Assembly (NCBI RefSeq): GCF_026126405.1
Contig: NZ_JAFMTQ010000008.1
Span: 62,001 to 126,000 of the forward strand
DNA length: 64,000 bases
Direction of reading: 5' to 3'
Origin: Aureitalea sp. L0-47
GTDB taxonomy: Bacteria > Bacteroidota > Bacteroidia > Flavobacteriales > Flavobacteriaceae
Both the position numbers and the translations under genes were made by a program. Shown here one piece after another: positions 52,621-59,572 of this stretch (position 1 is its first letter; each line of letters opens with the position of its first letter). The notes below the pieces were generated by a model that had not been told where the DNA came from, made no database searches, and saw only the letters and a list, made by a program, of their open reading frames with translations.

Positions 52621-52640
52621 TTGAAGGAAAATTCCTTCAA
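52621..52640. promoter_or_regulatory. Inverted repeat just upstream of the hybrid kinase
   Basis: TTGAAGGAA (52621-52629) and TTCCTTCAA (52632-52640) form 9-bp arms with a 2-nt gap, 15 bp before the start codon at 52605. It could be an operator or a leader hairpin covering the start region. Apart from this and the pnp terminator I see nothing in 52606-52861. Confidence 0.5.
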
Positions 52641-52692
52641 AAACGAATCTAATAGATAATTTTTAAATTCTAAGAACTATTCGATTAAATGC

Positions 52693-52720
52693 AAAAAACG
52701 CCTTCGAAAGGAAGGCGTTT
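52693..52720 (-). terminator. Terminator of pnp
   Basis: AAACGCCTTC (52696-52705) pairs perfectly with GAAGGCGTTT (52711-52720). On the minus strand it is followed by T's (A's from 52693). It lies 142 bp after the pnp stop. Confidence 0.85.
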
Positions 52721-52861
52721 GACAATTTAATAGTCTTTAAACTATGATTTTAGCTATTTTAAGGTGTTTATAAATTCACCTTTTATTCTCGACCTTTCTC
52801 AATTCTTACTCTCATTTCAATTTGAAAAAGGCGTATTCGGTCTATTCAATAATTTTGGTCT

Positions 52862-55066
52862 CTAGTCCCTTCTTCTATCACGGTTTCGGTTATCGCGACC
52901 GCGATTTTTGTTATCACGTCTCGGAGGACGCTCTACATAGCCTTCCGGCTTAGGAAGGATGGCCTTACGAGAGACTTTCTCTTTTCGGGTCCTGGAATCA
53001 ATCCCAAAGTATTTCACGTCGATAACATCACCCATGTTCACCACATCAGTTACATTTTCGGTACGTTCCCATGCTAATTCAGAAACGTGTAATAATACCT
53101 CATTACCCGGAGCGTCTAAATATTCAACTACAGCTCCGAACTCGAGGATCTTAATCACTTTTACTTCGTAAACATTTCCTACTGTTGGTTTGAAAGTGAT
53201 AGAGTCGATTTTCGCTAGTACAGCATCGATTCCTTCCTGGTCGGTTCCGAGGATCTCTACAATTCCTTCTTCAGTAACCGGATCTTCGTTGATCACGATG
53301 GTCGTCTTGGTTTCTTTCTGTAGCTCCTGGATCACTTTTCCACCGGGTCCGATAAGAGCACCGATGAACTCGTTAGGGATAGTAGCAGTTACCATCTTAG
53401 GAGCATGAGGCTTCACATCGGCATTAGGTTGGGCGATAGTTTCAACCAGTTTATCCAGTATATGGAGTCTTCCGTCACGTGCCTGCTTTAATGCATTCAC
53501 CAGGATCTCGTAGCTCAATCCTTTGACTTTGATATCCATTTGGCAAGCTGTGATACCGTCGGCAGTACCTGTTACTTTAAAGTCCATGTCTCCCAGGTGA
53601 TCCTCATCACCAAGAATATCCGAAAGCACGGCATATTTTCCTGATTCGGAGTCGGAGATCAATCCCATGGCGATACCCGAAACTGGTTTCACCATCTGTA
53701 CTCCGGCATCCATTAATGCCATAGTTCCGCTACAAACTGTAGCCATAGAGGAAGAACCATTGGATTCCAGTACCTCACTCACCACACGAACAGTATAGGG
53801 ACAATCTTCAGGGATCATTCCTTTCAATGCTCTCTGGGCTAGGTTACCGTGTCCTATTTCTCTACGTGAGGTACCCCGAATAGGTCGTGCCTCACCAGTA
53901 CAGAAAGGAGGGAAGTTGTAATGAAGATAGAAGGTTTCTTCTCCTTCAAAAGAAGGCATATCAATTTGGTTTGCTTCTCTGGAAGTTCCCAGGGTAACTG
54001 TTGCCAGGGCCTGTGTTTCTCCTCTGGTGAAGATTGACGAACCGTGTGTAGAAGGCAAATAATCCACTTCACACCAGATAGGTCGAACTTCATCTGTTTT
54101 TCTTCCGTCCAATCGCAGACCTTCATTTAACGTAAGGTCACGAATTGCTTCTTTTTCTGCTTTGCGGTAATATTTCTTGATCAGGTCTTCGTTTTCTTCC
54201 CGCTCTTCTTCCGAGAAGGATTCAAGGATTTCCTCTTTAATTGCTGAAAACGCTTCTCCACGTTCTTGCTTAGAAGAACCGGCTTTCGCAATAGCATAAA
54301 CTTTATCGTACGCCATTTCGTGAATTTTCTTCTGAAGTTCTTCGTCTTCAAGCTCTCCGTCATACTCTCGAACCTCTTTTCTTCCGAACGCATCTGCTAG
54401 TCGCATTTGCGCGTCGATCTGAACCTTAATGGCATCGTGTGCAAATTTGATAGCTTCAACCATTTCTTCTTCAGAGATCTCTTTCATCTCACCCTCAACC
54501 ATCATTACAGAGTCGGCAGATGCACCTATCACCATATCAAGTTCCGATACAGCAAGTTGCTCACGGGTAGGGTTAATAATGAGTTGTCCGTCTACTCGTC
54601 CTACACGAACTTCTGAAATAGCACATTCGAACGGGAAATCCGATAGTTGGATGGCTGCAGAAGCGGCCAATCCGGCCATAGCGTCCGGCATTACGTTCTC
54701 GTCGTGTGACATTAATTGGATCATCACCTGTGTTTCAGAGTGATAGTCTTTAGGGAAAAGTGGTCGAAGAACACGGTCTACCAAACGCATAGTGAGGATC
54801 TCACCATCGCTTGGACGCGCTTCTCTTTTAAAAAATCCGCCGGGATAGCGTCCCGAAGCGGCAAATTTCTCACGATAGTCTACCGTTAAAGGAAGAAAAT
54901 CCAGATCTTTTTGGTCATAGTTTGAAACTACTGTACACAGTAGCATACAGTTTCCGGACTGAACCACTACAGAGCCATGGGCCTGTTTTGCCAGTTTACC
55001 GGTTTCGATGGAAATTTCTCTTCCATCACCGAGGTCGATGACCTCTTTAAATACTTTAGGTATCAT
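52862..55066 (-). CDS. pnp: Polyribonucleotide nucleotidyltransferase (PNPase)
   Basis: PNPase degrades RNA 3' to 5' with phosphate. The 734 residues contain two RNase PH-like domains ([31 protein letters not shown] in the first; [21 protein letters not shown] in the second), the linking helical domain, a KH domain ([20 protein letters not shown]) and an S1 domain ([22 protein letters not shown]). The last 20 residues are an Arg/Asn/Asp-rich tail that may bind RNA. The gene follows rpsO, as in E. coli, with a structured leader between them. Confidence 0.96.
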   Translation of the reverse strand: MIPKVFKEVIDLGDGREISIETGKLAKQAHGSVVVQSGNCMLLCTVVSNYDQKDLDFLPLTVDYREKFAASGRYPGGFFKREARPSDGEILTMRLVDRVLRPLFPKDYHSETQVMIQLMSHDENVMPDAMAGLAASAAIQLSDFPFECAISEVRVGRVDGQLIINPTREQLAVSELDMVIGASADSVMMVEGEMKEISEEEMVEAIKFAHDAIKVQIDAQMRLADAFGRKEVREYDGELEDEELQKKIHEMAYDKVYAIAKAGSSKQERGEAFSAIKEEILESFSEEEREENEDLIKKYYRKAEKEAIRDLTLNEGLRLDGRKTDEVRPIWCEVDYLPSTHGSSIFTRGETQALATVTLGTSREANQIDMPSFEGEETFYLHYNFPPFCTGEARPIRGTSRREIGHGNLAQRALKGMIPEDCPYTVRVVSEVLESNGSSSMATVCSGTMALMDAGVQMVKPVSGIAMGLISDSESGKYAVLSDILGDEDHLGDMDFKVTGTADGITACQMDIKVKGLSYEILVNALKQARDGRLHILDKLVETIAQPNADVKPHAPKMVTATIPNEFIGALIGPGGKVIQELQKETKTTIVINEDPVTEEGIVEILGTDQEGIDAVLAKIDSITFKPTVGNVYEVKVIKILEFGAVVEYLDAPGNEVLLHVSELAWERTENVTDVVNMGDVIDVKYFGIDSRTRKEKVSRKAILPKPEGYVERPPRRDNKNRGRDNRNRDRRRD

Positions 55067-55084
55067 TTAAATTGTTTTTCTTGT

Positions 55085-55170
55085 ACTACTTCGCTAATGC
55101 TTAGTAGCACGGTTACTTTGGTCAACGGCCGATGTTCGGCCGTAAGTTGTGTTGTTGTGTGGTTGACCAA
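55085..55170 (-). ncRNA. Structured leader upstream of pnp
   Basis: Within 19-104 nt upstream of the pnp start lie several nested pairings. TTGGTCAAC (55118-55126) pairs with GTTGACCAA (55162-55170), 9 bp. ACGGCCGA (55125-55132) pairs with TCGGCCGT (55136-55143), 8 bp with a 3-nt loop. CTACT and AGTAG close a third hairpin at about 55086-55106. The first two share two bases, so they compete partly. Such a leader could be a target for RNase and PNPase autoregulation, as known for E. coli pnp; that link is inference. Confidence 0.55.
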
Positions 55171-55223
55171 TGAAAAACCTAAGGGTAGCTTTTTCTATGT
55201 TTTCAGAATACTTCTGAAAAAGT

Positions 55224-55249
55224 AAAAGGGACACCAAAGCGTCCCTTTT
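55224..55249 (-). terminator. Terminator or attenuator between rpsO and pnp
   Basis: AAAAGGGAC (55224-55232) pairs with GTCCCTTTT (55241-55249), 9 bp, directly after the rpsO stop and followed on the minus strand by a T-rich run. A TAGGTTTT element further on (around 55175-55200) may start pnp separately. Confidence 0.75.
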
Positions 55250-55251
55250 TG

Positions 55252-55521
55252 TTACTTACGTAATCCAAGTTCTTTTACGATCGCACGATAGCGCATAATG
55301 TCTTTCTTCATTAGGTAATCCAACAATGAACGACGCTTACCTACCAATTTCACCAAAGAACGCTCGGTATTATAATCCTTGTGATTCTTCTTAAGGTGCT
55401 TTGTAAGGTGATCGATACGGTGAGTGAACAATGCGATCTGCCCTTCAGCAGAACCGGTGTCGTTCTCAGACTTACCGTGTTTTTTGAAAATGTCTTTTTT
55501 TACTTCTGGTGATAAATACAT
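55252..55521 (-). CDS. rpsO: 30S ribosomal protein S15
   Basis: The 89-residue S15 binds 16S rRNA early in 30S assembly. The typical blocks are present: SENDTGSAEGQIALFTHRIDHLTKHLKKNHKDY and GKRRSLLDYLMKKD. The start is the ATG at 55521 (MYLSPEVKKDIF). The longer reading frame to 55581 overruns the promoter and is not used. Confidence 0.96.
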   Translation of the reverse strand: MYLSPEVKKDIFKKHGKSENDTGSAEGQIALFTHRIDHLTKHLKKNHKDYNTERSLVKLVGKRRSLLDYLMKKDIMRYRAIVKELGLRK

Positions 55522-55578
55522 GCCAATATTATTTAAATGATTTTTATGTATCGATGATCTCTTTGATCTATCAAGTTG

Positions 55579-55586
55579 CAAAAGTA
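55579..55586 (-). promoter_or_regulatory. -7 element for rpsO
   Basis: The minus strand reads TACTTTTG (CAAAAGTA on plus), a perfect match to TAnnTTTG, 57 nt upstream of the rpsO start. Confidence 0.6.
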
Positions 55587-55700
55587 TAAAAAAGCATCAA
55601 CATATGACTGTAAAACGTTCTTTTTTATTCATTCAGCATACTTAATTAAACCTTCAAGCGTTAGAAAAGTCTTAAGAACAATAACCCAAAACTCAAGAAA

Positions 55701-56528
55701 ATGAAAACTTATGTAAATAAAGCGTTGTTTTTTTCTTTATTACTGCTAGTAGGATCGTTACTATTCTCATGCAGCGATGATGATAGCGAAGATAGCAACG
55801 TTGTAAATTTTTCTGCTGAAAATACGGCTCGTGCAGCCCAAACGGATAATGTAGTGGAAGGATCTTTTACTATTATGGAGGCTGGATACATTGAAACCGA
55901 AGAGGGAAGAAGCAATACTATTTCTTTATTTCCATCCTGTGCAACTATTGTTATAAATCCAAGTGGAAATGGAGGGATGATCACCCTTGATTTCGGTGAG
56001 AGTTGTACACTGAACAATGGTGCTGTAGTCTCAGGACGAATAGAGATGGACTACGGGCCCATCAACGGAGGATCGAGAACTATTAATTACACTTACGAAG
56101 ATTTCACATATAACAACAACGCTGTATCAGGAGGAGGCCAGGTGGTACGACAAATCGCCAATCAGAATGGCAATCCACAGTCGGCAGCCACCGAAACCAT
56201 CAATGTGAGTTTCCCGAACACCGCTGTTACCGCTACTCGTGAAGGATCACGTGTGATAGAGTGGGTTGAGGGCGTCGGAAGCGGAACCTGGGTGGACAAT
56301 GTTTTCAATATTACAGGAAACTGGAACACTGAATTAACAAATGGTTTTAGCAGAAGCGGTGAAGTAACGGAGACCCTCGTTAAGAAATTATCCTGTATTT
56401 ACCTTGTGAGTGGAGTGCTGGAAATTCAGCAGGAAGGATTAACCGGAACCATCAATTGGGGTGATGGTACCTGTGATAATCAAGCAACATTGACATTCAA
56501 CGGGCAGGAATTCCCCATTGTTTTATAA
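55701..56528 (+). CDS. Lipoprotein of unknown function, copy 1
   Basis: A 275-residue lipoprotein: signal with lipobox LLFSCSDDD (Cys24), with acidic residues right after the Cys, which in this phylum can favour surface export. The rest is beta-rich, with four cysteines (FPSC, GESC, KLSC, GTCDN) that probably form two disulfides. I do not recognise a named family. It is a paralog of the next gene (shared NNGAVVSG..., YGPI.GG.R, GNPQS, W.EG.G.G.W.DN, and SGVLEI). Confidence 0.82.
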   Translation: MKTYVNKALFFSLLLLVGSLLFSCSDDDSEDSNVVNFSAENTARAAQTDNVVEGSFTIMEAGYIETEEGRSNTISLFPSCATIVINPSGNGGMITLDFGESCTLNNGAVVSGRIEMDYGPINGGSRTINYTYEDFTYNNNAVSGGGQVVRQIANQNGNPQSAATETINVSFPNTAVTATREGSRVIEWVEGVGSGTWVDNVFNITGNWNTELTNGFSRSGEVTETLVKKLSCIYLVSGVLEIQQEGLTGTINWGDGTCDNQATLTFNGQEFPIVL

Positions 56529-56547
56529 TTAGTCAAGTTTTTTCATG

Positions 56548-56572
56548 AGCCGCTCAATTGAGCGGCTTTTTT
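56548..56572 (+). terminator. Terminator after lipoprotein copy 1
   Basis: AGCCGCTC (56548-56555) pairs with GAGCGGCT (56560-56567) across AATT, followed by T's. The arms are identical to those of the terminator after copy 2. Confidence 0.9.
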
Positions 56573-56653
56573 GTTTAAAATATTGATAATCAAATAAATA
56601 AAACACATATTTTAACATTTTACATTAAACTATCCTGCTATTTTTCGGTCAAA

Positions 56654-56682
56654 ATGATACTAACTTTAAATTAATGTATCAT
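56654..56682 (+). promoter_or_regulatory. Promoter of lipoprotein copy 2 framed by an inverted repeat
   Basis: TAACTTTA (56661-56668) is a -7-like element. ATGATAC (56654-56660) and GTATCAT (56676-56682) are 7-bp inverted arms that enclose it, the second overlapping the start codon at 56681. In the transcript only the second arm is likely to be present, so this is more likely a protein-binding site than an RNA hairpin. Confidence 0.45.
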
Positions 56683-57520
56683 GAAAAAAAATTTATTTTA
56701 CCCCGGAATTTTGACCCTGCTTTTGTTTTCTTTTCTGCTTACATCCTGTAGTAAGGATGAAGCTGTCGATGAGGTGGCTACAACCTCAGTTTCAGATCTT
56801 GTTTTCGTTGAAGAATCTACCCAGGTTTCTCAGGCTGATGTAACTACGGACGGTGTGATCCATATGCTTGAAACTGCCTACACCGAAATAGAAGAGGAAA
56901 GCGGTAGGAGCATAAGTCTTTTCCCGAATTGTGTTACAATCACGATCAGCACCGAGAACGGAGTCACTTTTGTTACTCTTGATTTTGGATTTGGTTGTGA
57001 ATTGCAGAATGGAGCGGTAGTCTCCGGAATCGTAAATATTACCTACGGGCCCATTCAGAATGGAACCCGAACCATGACCTACACCTTAGAGAATTTCTCT
57101 TGGAATAATAAGGACGTCGCCGGTGGAGCCACAATTTTCCGTGAGCGGAGTAATGCCGCTGGCAATCCACAATCTACTGTGCATGCGGATCTGCAGATTT
57201 CGTACCCCGGCGGTCTGATAATTCAGAAGGATGGAACGCGTGTGCGGGAGTGGATCGAAGGGTTTGGTACGGGTAGCTGGTTGGACAATGTTTGGCTTGT
57301 AACAGGAAATAGGGATGTGGTCTCCAACACCGGATTTTCACATTCAGGAGTAATCACTGAAGCACTTCGCAGGGAAGCTACCTGCCCTCATTTTGTTAGT
57401 GGAATTGTAGAGATCACAAGAAATGGAGATCAGGGTACCCTGAATTTTGGTGACGGTAGCTGTGACAATATCGCGATACTAACTGTTAATGGTGTTGATT
57501 ATACCATCATACTCAATTAG
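56681..57520 (+). CDS. Lipoprotein of unknown function, copy 2
   Basis: A 279-residue lipoprotein with lipobox LLTSCSKDE (Cys23). It is a tandem paralog of the preceding gene and keeps the four cysteines (FPNC, GFGC, EATC, GSCDN), the block NGAVVSGIVNITYGPI, GNPQS, EWIEGFGTGSWLDNV, and VNGVDYTIIL. The copies differ enough to be an old duplication. No function can be read from the sequence. Confidence 0.82.
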   Translation: MKKNLFYPGILTLLLFSFLLTSCSKDEAVDEVATTSVSDLVFVEESTQVSQADVTTDGVIHMLETAYTEIEEESGRSISLFPNCVTITISTENGVTFVTLDFGFGCELQNGAVVSGIVNITYGPIQNGTRTMTYTLENFSWNNKDVAGGATIFRERSNAAGNPQSTVHADLQISYPGGLIIQKDGTRVREWIEGFGTGSWLDNVWLVTGNRDVVSNTGFSHSGVITEALRREATCPHFVSGIVEITRNGDQGTLNFGDGSCDNIAILTVNGVDYTIILN

Positions 57521-57543
57521 TAATTTGAGATAGTATTGGATGG

Positions 57544-57570
57544 AAAAAGCCGCTCTCCCGAGCGGCTTTT
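57544..57570. terminator. Bidirectional terminator between lipoprotein copy 2 and accD
   Basis: AGCCGCTC (57548-57555) and GAGCGGCT (57560-57567) with a TCCC loop. T's follow on the plus strand and A's precede (57544-57548), so the same hairpin ends both the lipoprotein gene and the convergent accD, whose stop is at 57575. Confidence 0.88.
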
Positions 57571-57574
57571 ATTA

Positions 57575-58441
57575 TTAAGAAACTTTTTCGCGAAGCGGCC
57601 TGTTAAGGATCAGGTCCAGGTAAAGATTGATCATACGTTTCAGATCTTTTCTGTGACTTATGAAATCAAGGAAACCATGTTCCTGAAGGAATTCAGCGGT
57701 TTGGAAACCATCTGGCAGATCTTTTCCTGTAGTATCACGAACTACCCTCGGACCGGCAAAGCCGATAAGTGCTCCTGGTTCGCTGATATTGATGTCACCA
57801 AGCATAGCGAAAGAAGCGGTCGTTCCTCCTGTTGTTGGATCCGTACATAGAGAAATATACGGGATTTTTGCAGCAGCCAGCTGAGCGATCTTGGCGCTGG
57901 TCTTAGCCAACTGCATGAGAGACAATGCTGCTTCCATCATCCGCGCACCACCACTTTTGGAAATGATCATGAATGGAATTTTCTTTTTTAGGGCGTAGTC
58001 TGCTGCCCTTGCGATCTTTTCACCAACCACACTTCCCATGGAACCCCCAATGAAACTGAAGTCCATACAGGCGATGACGAGGTCTTCTCCCATGGATTTT
58101 CCCACAGCTGTCCTCACAGCGTCCTTTAATCCGGTTTTCTCCTGGGCAGCTTTTAAACGATCCGTATACTTTTTGGTATCCTCAAACTGCAATGGATCCT
58201 TGGAAGTAATTCCTTTATCGAGTTCTTTGAATTCGTTGTCGTCGAACAGGATTTCGAAATATTCCTTACTCCCGATACGAACGTGATAGCCGTCTTCCGG
58301 ACTTACATAGAAGTTCTTTTCCAGTTCTTCGGAATCGACGATCTTTCCTGTTGGAGATTTGTACCAGAGTCCTTTCGGAACATCTTTCTTGTCTTCGGTT
58401 GGGGTTTGTATACCTTTCTTTGTTCTTTTAAACCAAGCCAT
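57575..58441 (-). CDS. accD: Acetyl-CoA carboxylase carboxyltransferase subunit beta, lacking the zinc cysteines
   Basis: AccD forms the carboxyltransferase of acetyl-CoA carboxylase with AccA and makes malonyl-CoA. The crotonase core is clear ([71 protein letters not shown]). The N-terminal zinc ribbon keeps its fold sequence ([22 protein letters not shown] and [12 protein letters not shown]) but has Ser, Gly, Ser and Asp where E. coli has Cys27, Cys30, Cys46 and Cys49. It is 20 bp downstream of fbaA on the same strand. Confidence 0.95.
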   Translation of the reverse strand: MAWFKRTKKGIQTPTEDKKDVPKGLWYKSPTGKIVDSEELEKNFYVSPEDGYHVRIGSKEYFEILFDDNEFKELDKGITSKDPLQFEDTKKYTDRLKAAQEKTGLKDAVRTAVGKSMGEDLVIACMDFSFIGGSMGSVVGEKIARAADYALKKKIPFMIISKSGGARMMEAALSLMQLAKTSAKIAQLAAAKIPYISLCTDPTTGGTTASFAMLGDINISEPGALIGFAGPRVVRDTTGKDLPDGFQTAEFLQEHGFLDFISHRKDLKRMINLYLDLILNRPLREKVS

Positions 58442-58461
58442 ACTATGAGGAGTTTATTCGG

Positions 58462-59529
58462 TTAAAGTGTATTTACGTTGTTCAGGTCTTCAAAGGCCTT
58501 GATCAAACGCTTTTTAAAGGTAAGCTCCCCTTCGCGTAACCATTTCCTGGGGTCGTAGTATTTTTTGTTTGGAATATCATCACCATCGGGATTACCGATC
58601 TGTGTTTTCAGATAACCAATATTGTTTGTCATATAATCACGAATCCCTTCGTTAAAGGCAAATTGAAGGTCGGTATCAATATTCATCTTCACCACACCGT
58701 ATCCTATGGCCTCGCGAATTTCTTCAACCGTTGAACCACTTCCGCCGTGGAAAACGAAATCGATAGGATTGTGTCCCGTTCCGTATTTATTCTGAACATA
58801 CTCCTGGGAATTCTTCAGAATAACAGGAGTTAACTGAACATTCCCCGGTTTGTATACCCCGTGAACGTTTCCGAAAGCTGCAGCAATTGTAAAGCGATCG
58901 CTAACTTTCTTAAGTTCTTCATAGGCAAAGGCTACCTCCTCCGGTTGGGTGTATAGACGTGATGAGTCCACATCAGTGTTGTCTACACCATCTTCTTCAC
59001 CTCCAGTGATTCCCAGTTCGATCTCCAGCGTCATGTCCATTTTGCTCATTCGCTCCAGGTAACGCTTGCAGATCTCGATATTCTCTTCTATGGATTCTTC
59101 GGAAAGGTCAATCATGTGGGAACTATAGAGCGACTTACCGTGTTCCTTGTAATACTTCTCACCTGCATCCAGCATTCCATCTACCCAGGGAAGTAATTTC
59201 TTCGCACAGTGATCGGTATGCATAATAACAGTAGCTCCGTAAACCTCGGCCATTTCATGCACGTGTTTTGCCCCTGCAACAGCCCCCGCTATGGCAGCCA
59301 GTTGGCTGTCGTTGGACAAACCCTTTCCGGCATTGAAATGCGCTCCACCGTTTGAAAACTGAATGATCACCGGACTGTTAAGTTCGGCGGCTGTTTCCAT
59401 AACGGTATTCATACTATTCGAGCCGATAACATTAACGGCGGGCATAGCGAACCCTTTATCTTTAGCGTATTGATGTATCTTCTGAACTTCATCTCCCGTA
59501 GCGACGCCGGGCTTTATAGTGTGACTCAT
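58462..59529 (-). CDS. fbaA: Class II fructose-bisphosphate aldolase
   Basis: The zinc-dependent aldolase of glycolysis and gluconeogenesis, 355 residues. The zinc site and family blocks include HTDHCAKKLLPWVDGMLD, LEIELGITGGEEDGVDN, AFGNVHGVYKPGNVQL and FVFHGGSGSTVEEI. The gene is probably co-transcribed with accD downstream, linking glycolysis to fatty acid synthesis. Confidence 0.95.
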   Translation of the reverse strand: MSHTIKPGVATGDEVQKIHQYAKDKGFAMPAVNVIGSNSMNTVMETAAELNSPVIIQFSNGGAHFNAGKGLSNDSQLAAIAGAVAGAKHVHEMAEVYGATVIMHTDHCAKKLLPWVDGMLDAGEKYYKEHGKSLYSSHMIDLSEESIEENIEICKRYLERMSKMDMTLEIELGITGGEEDGVDNTDVDSSRLYTQPEEVAFAYEELKKVSDRFTIAAAFGNVHGVYKPGNVQLTPVILKNSQEYVQNKYGTGHNPIDFVFHGGSGSTVEEIREAIGYGVVKMNIDTDLQFAFNEGIRDYMTNNIGYLKTQIGNPDGDDIPNKKYYDPRKWLREGELTFKKRLIKAFEDLNNVNTL

Positions 59530-59549
59530 ATAGCGTTTGATTAGAATGA

Positions 59550-59557
59550 CAAAAGTA
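59550..59557 (-). promoter_or_regulatory. -7 element for fbaA-accD
   Basis: The minus strand reads TACTTTTG (CAAAAGTA on plus), a perfect TAnnTTTG match 20 nt upstream of the fbaA start. Confidence 0.6.
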
Positions 59558-59572
59558 ACAAAATTTACCGTT

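Noticed and set aside
56655-56681. Further Crp/Fnr-type site at TGATAC...GTATCA
   Set aside because: The half-sites are 15 nt apart and enclose the -7 element, so it does not fit the TGA-N6-TCA set.
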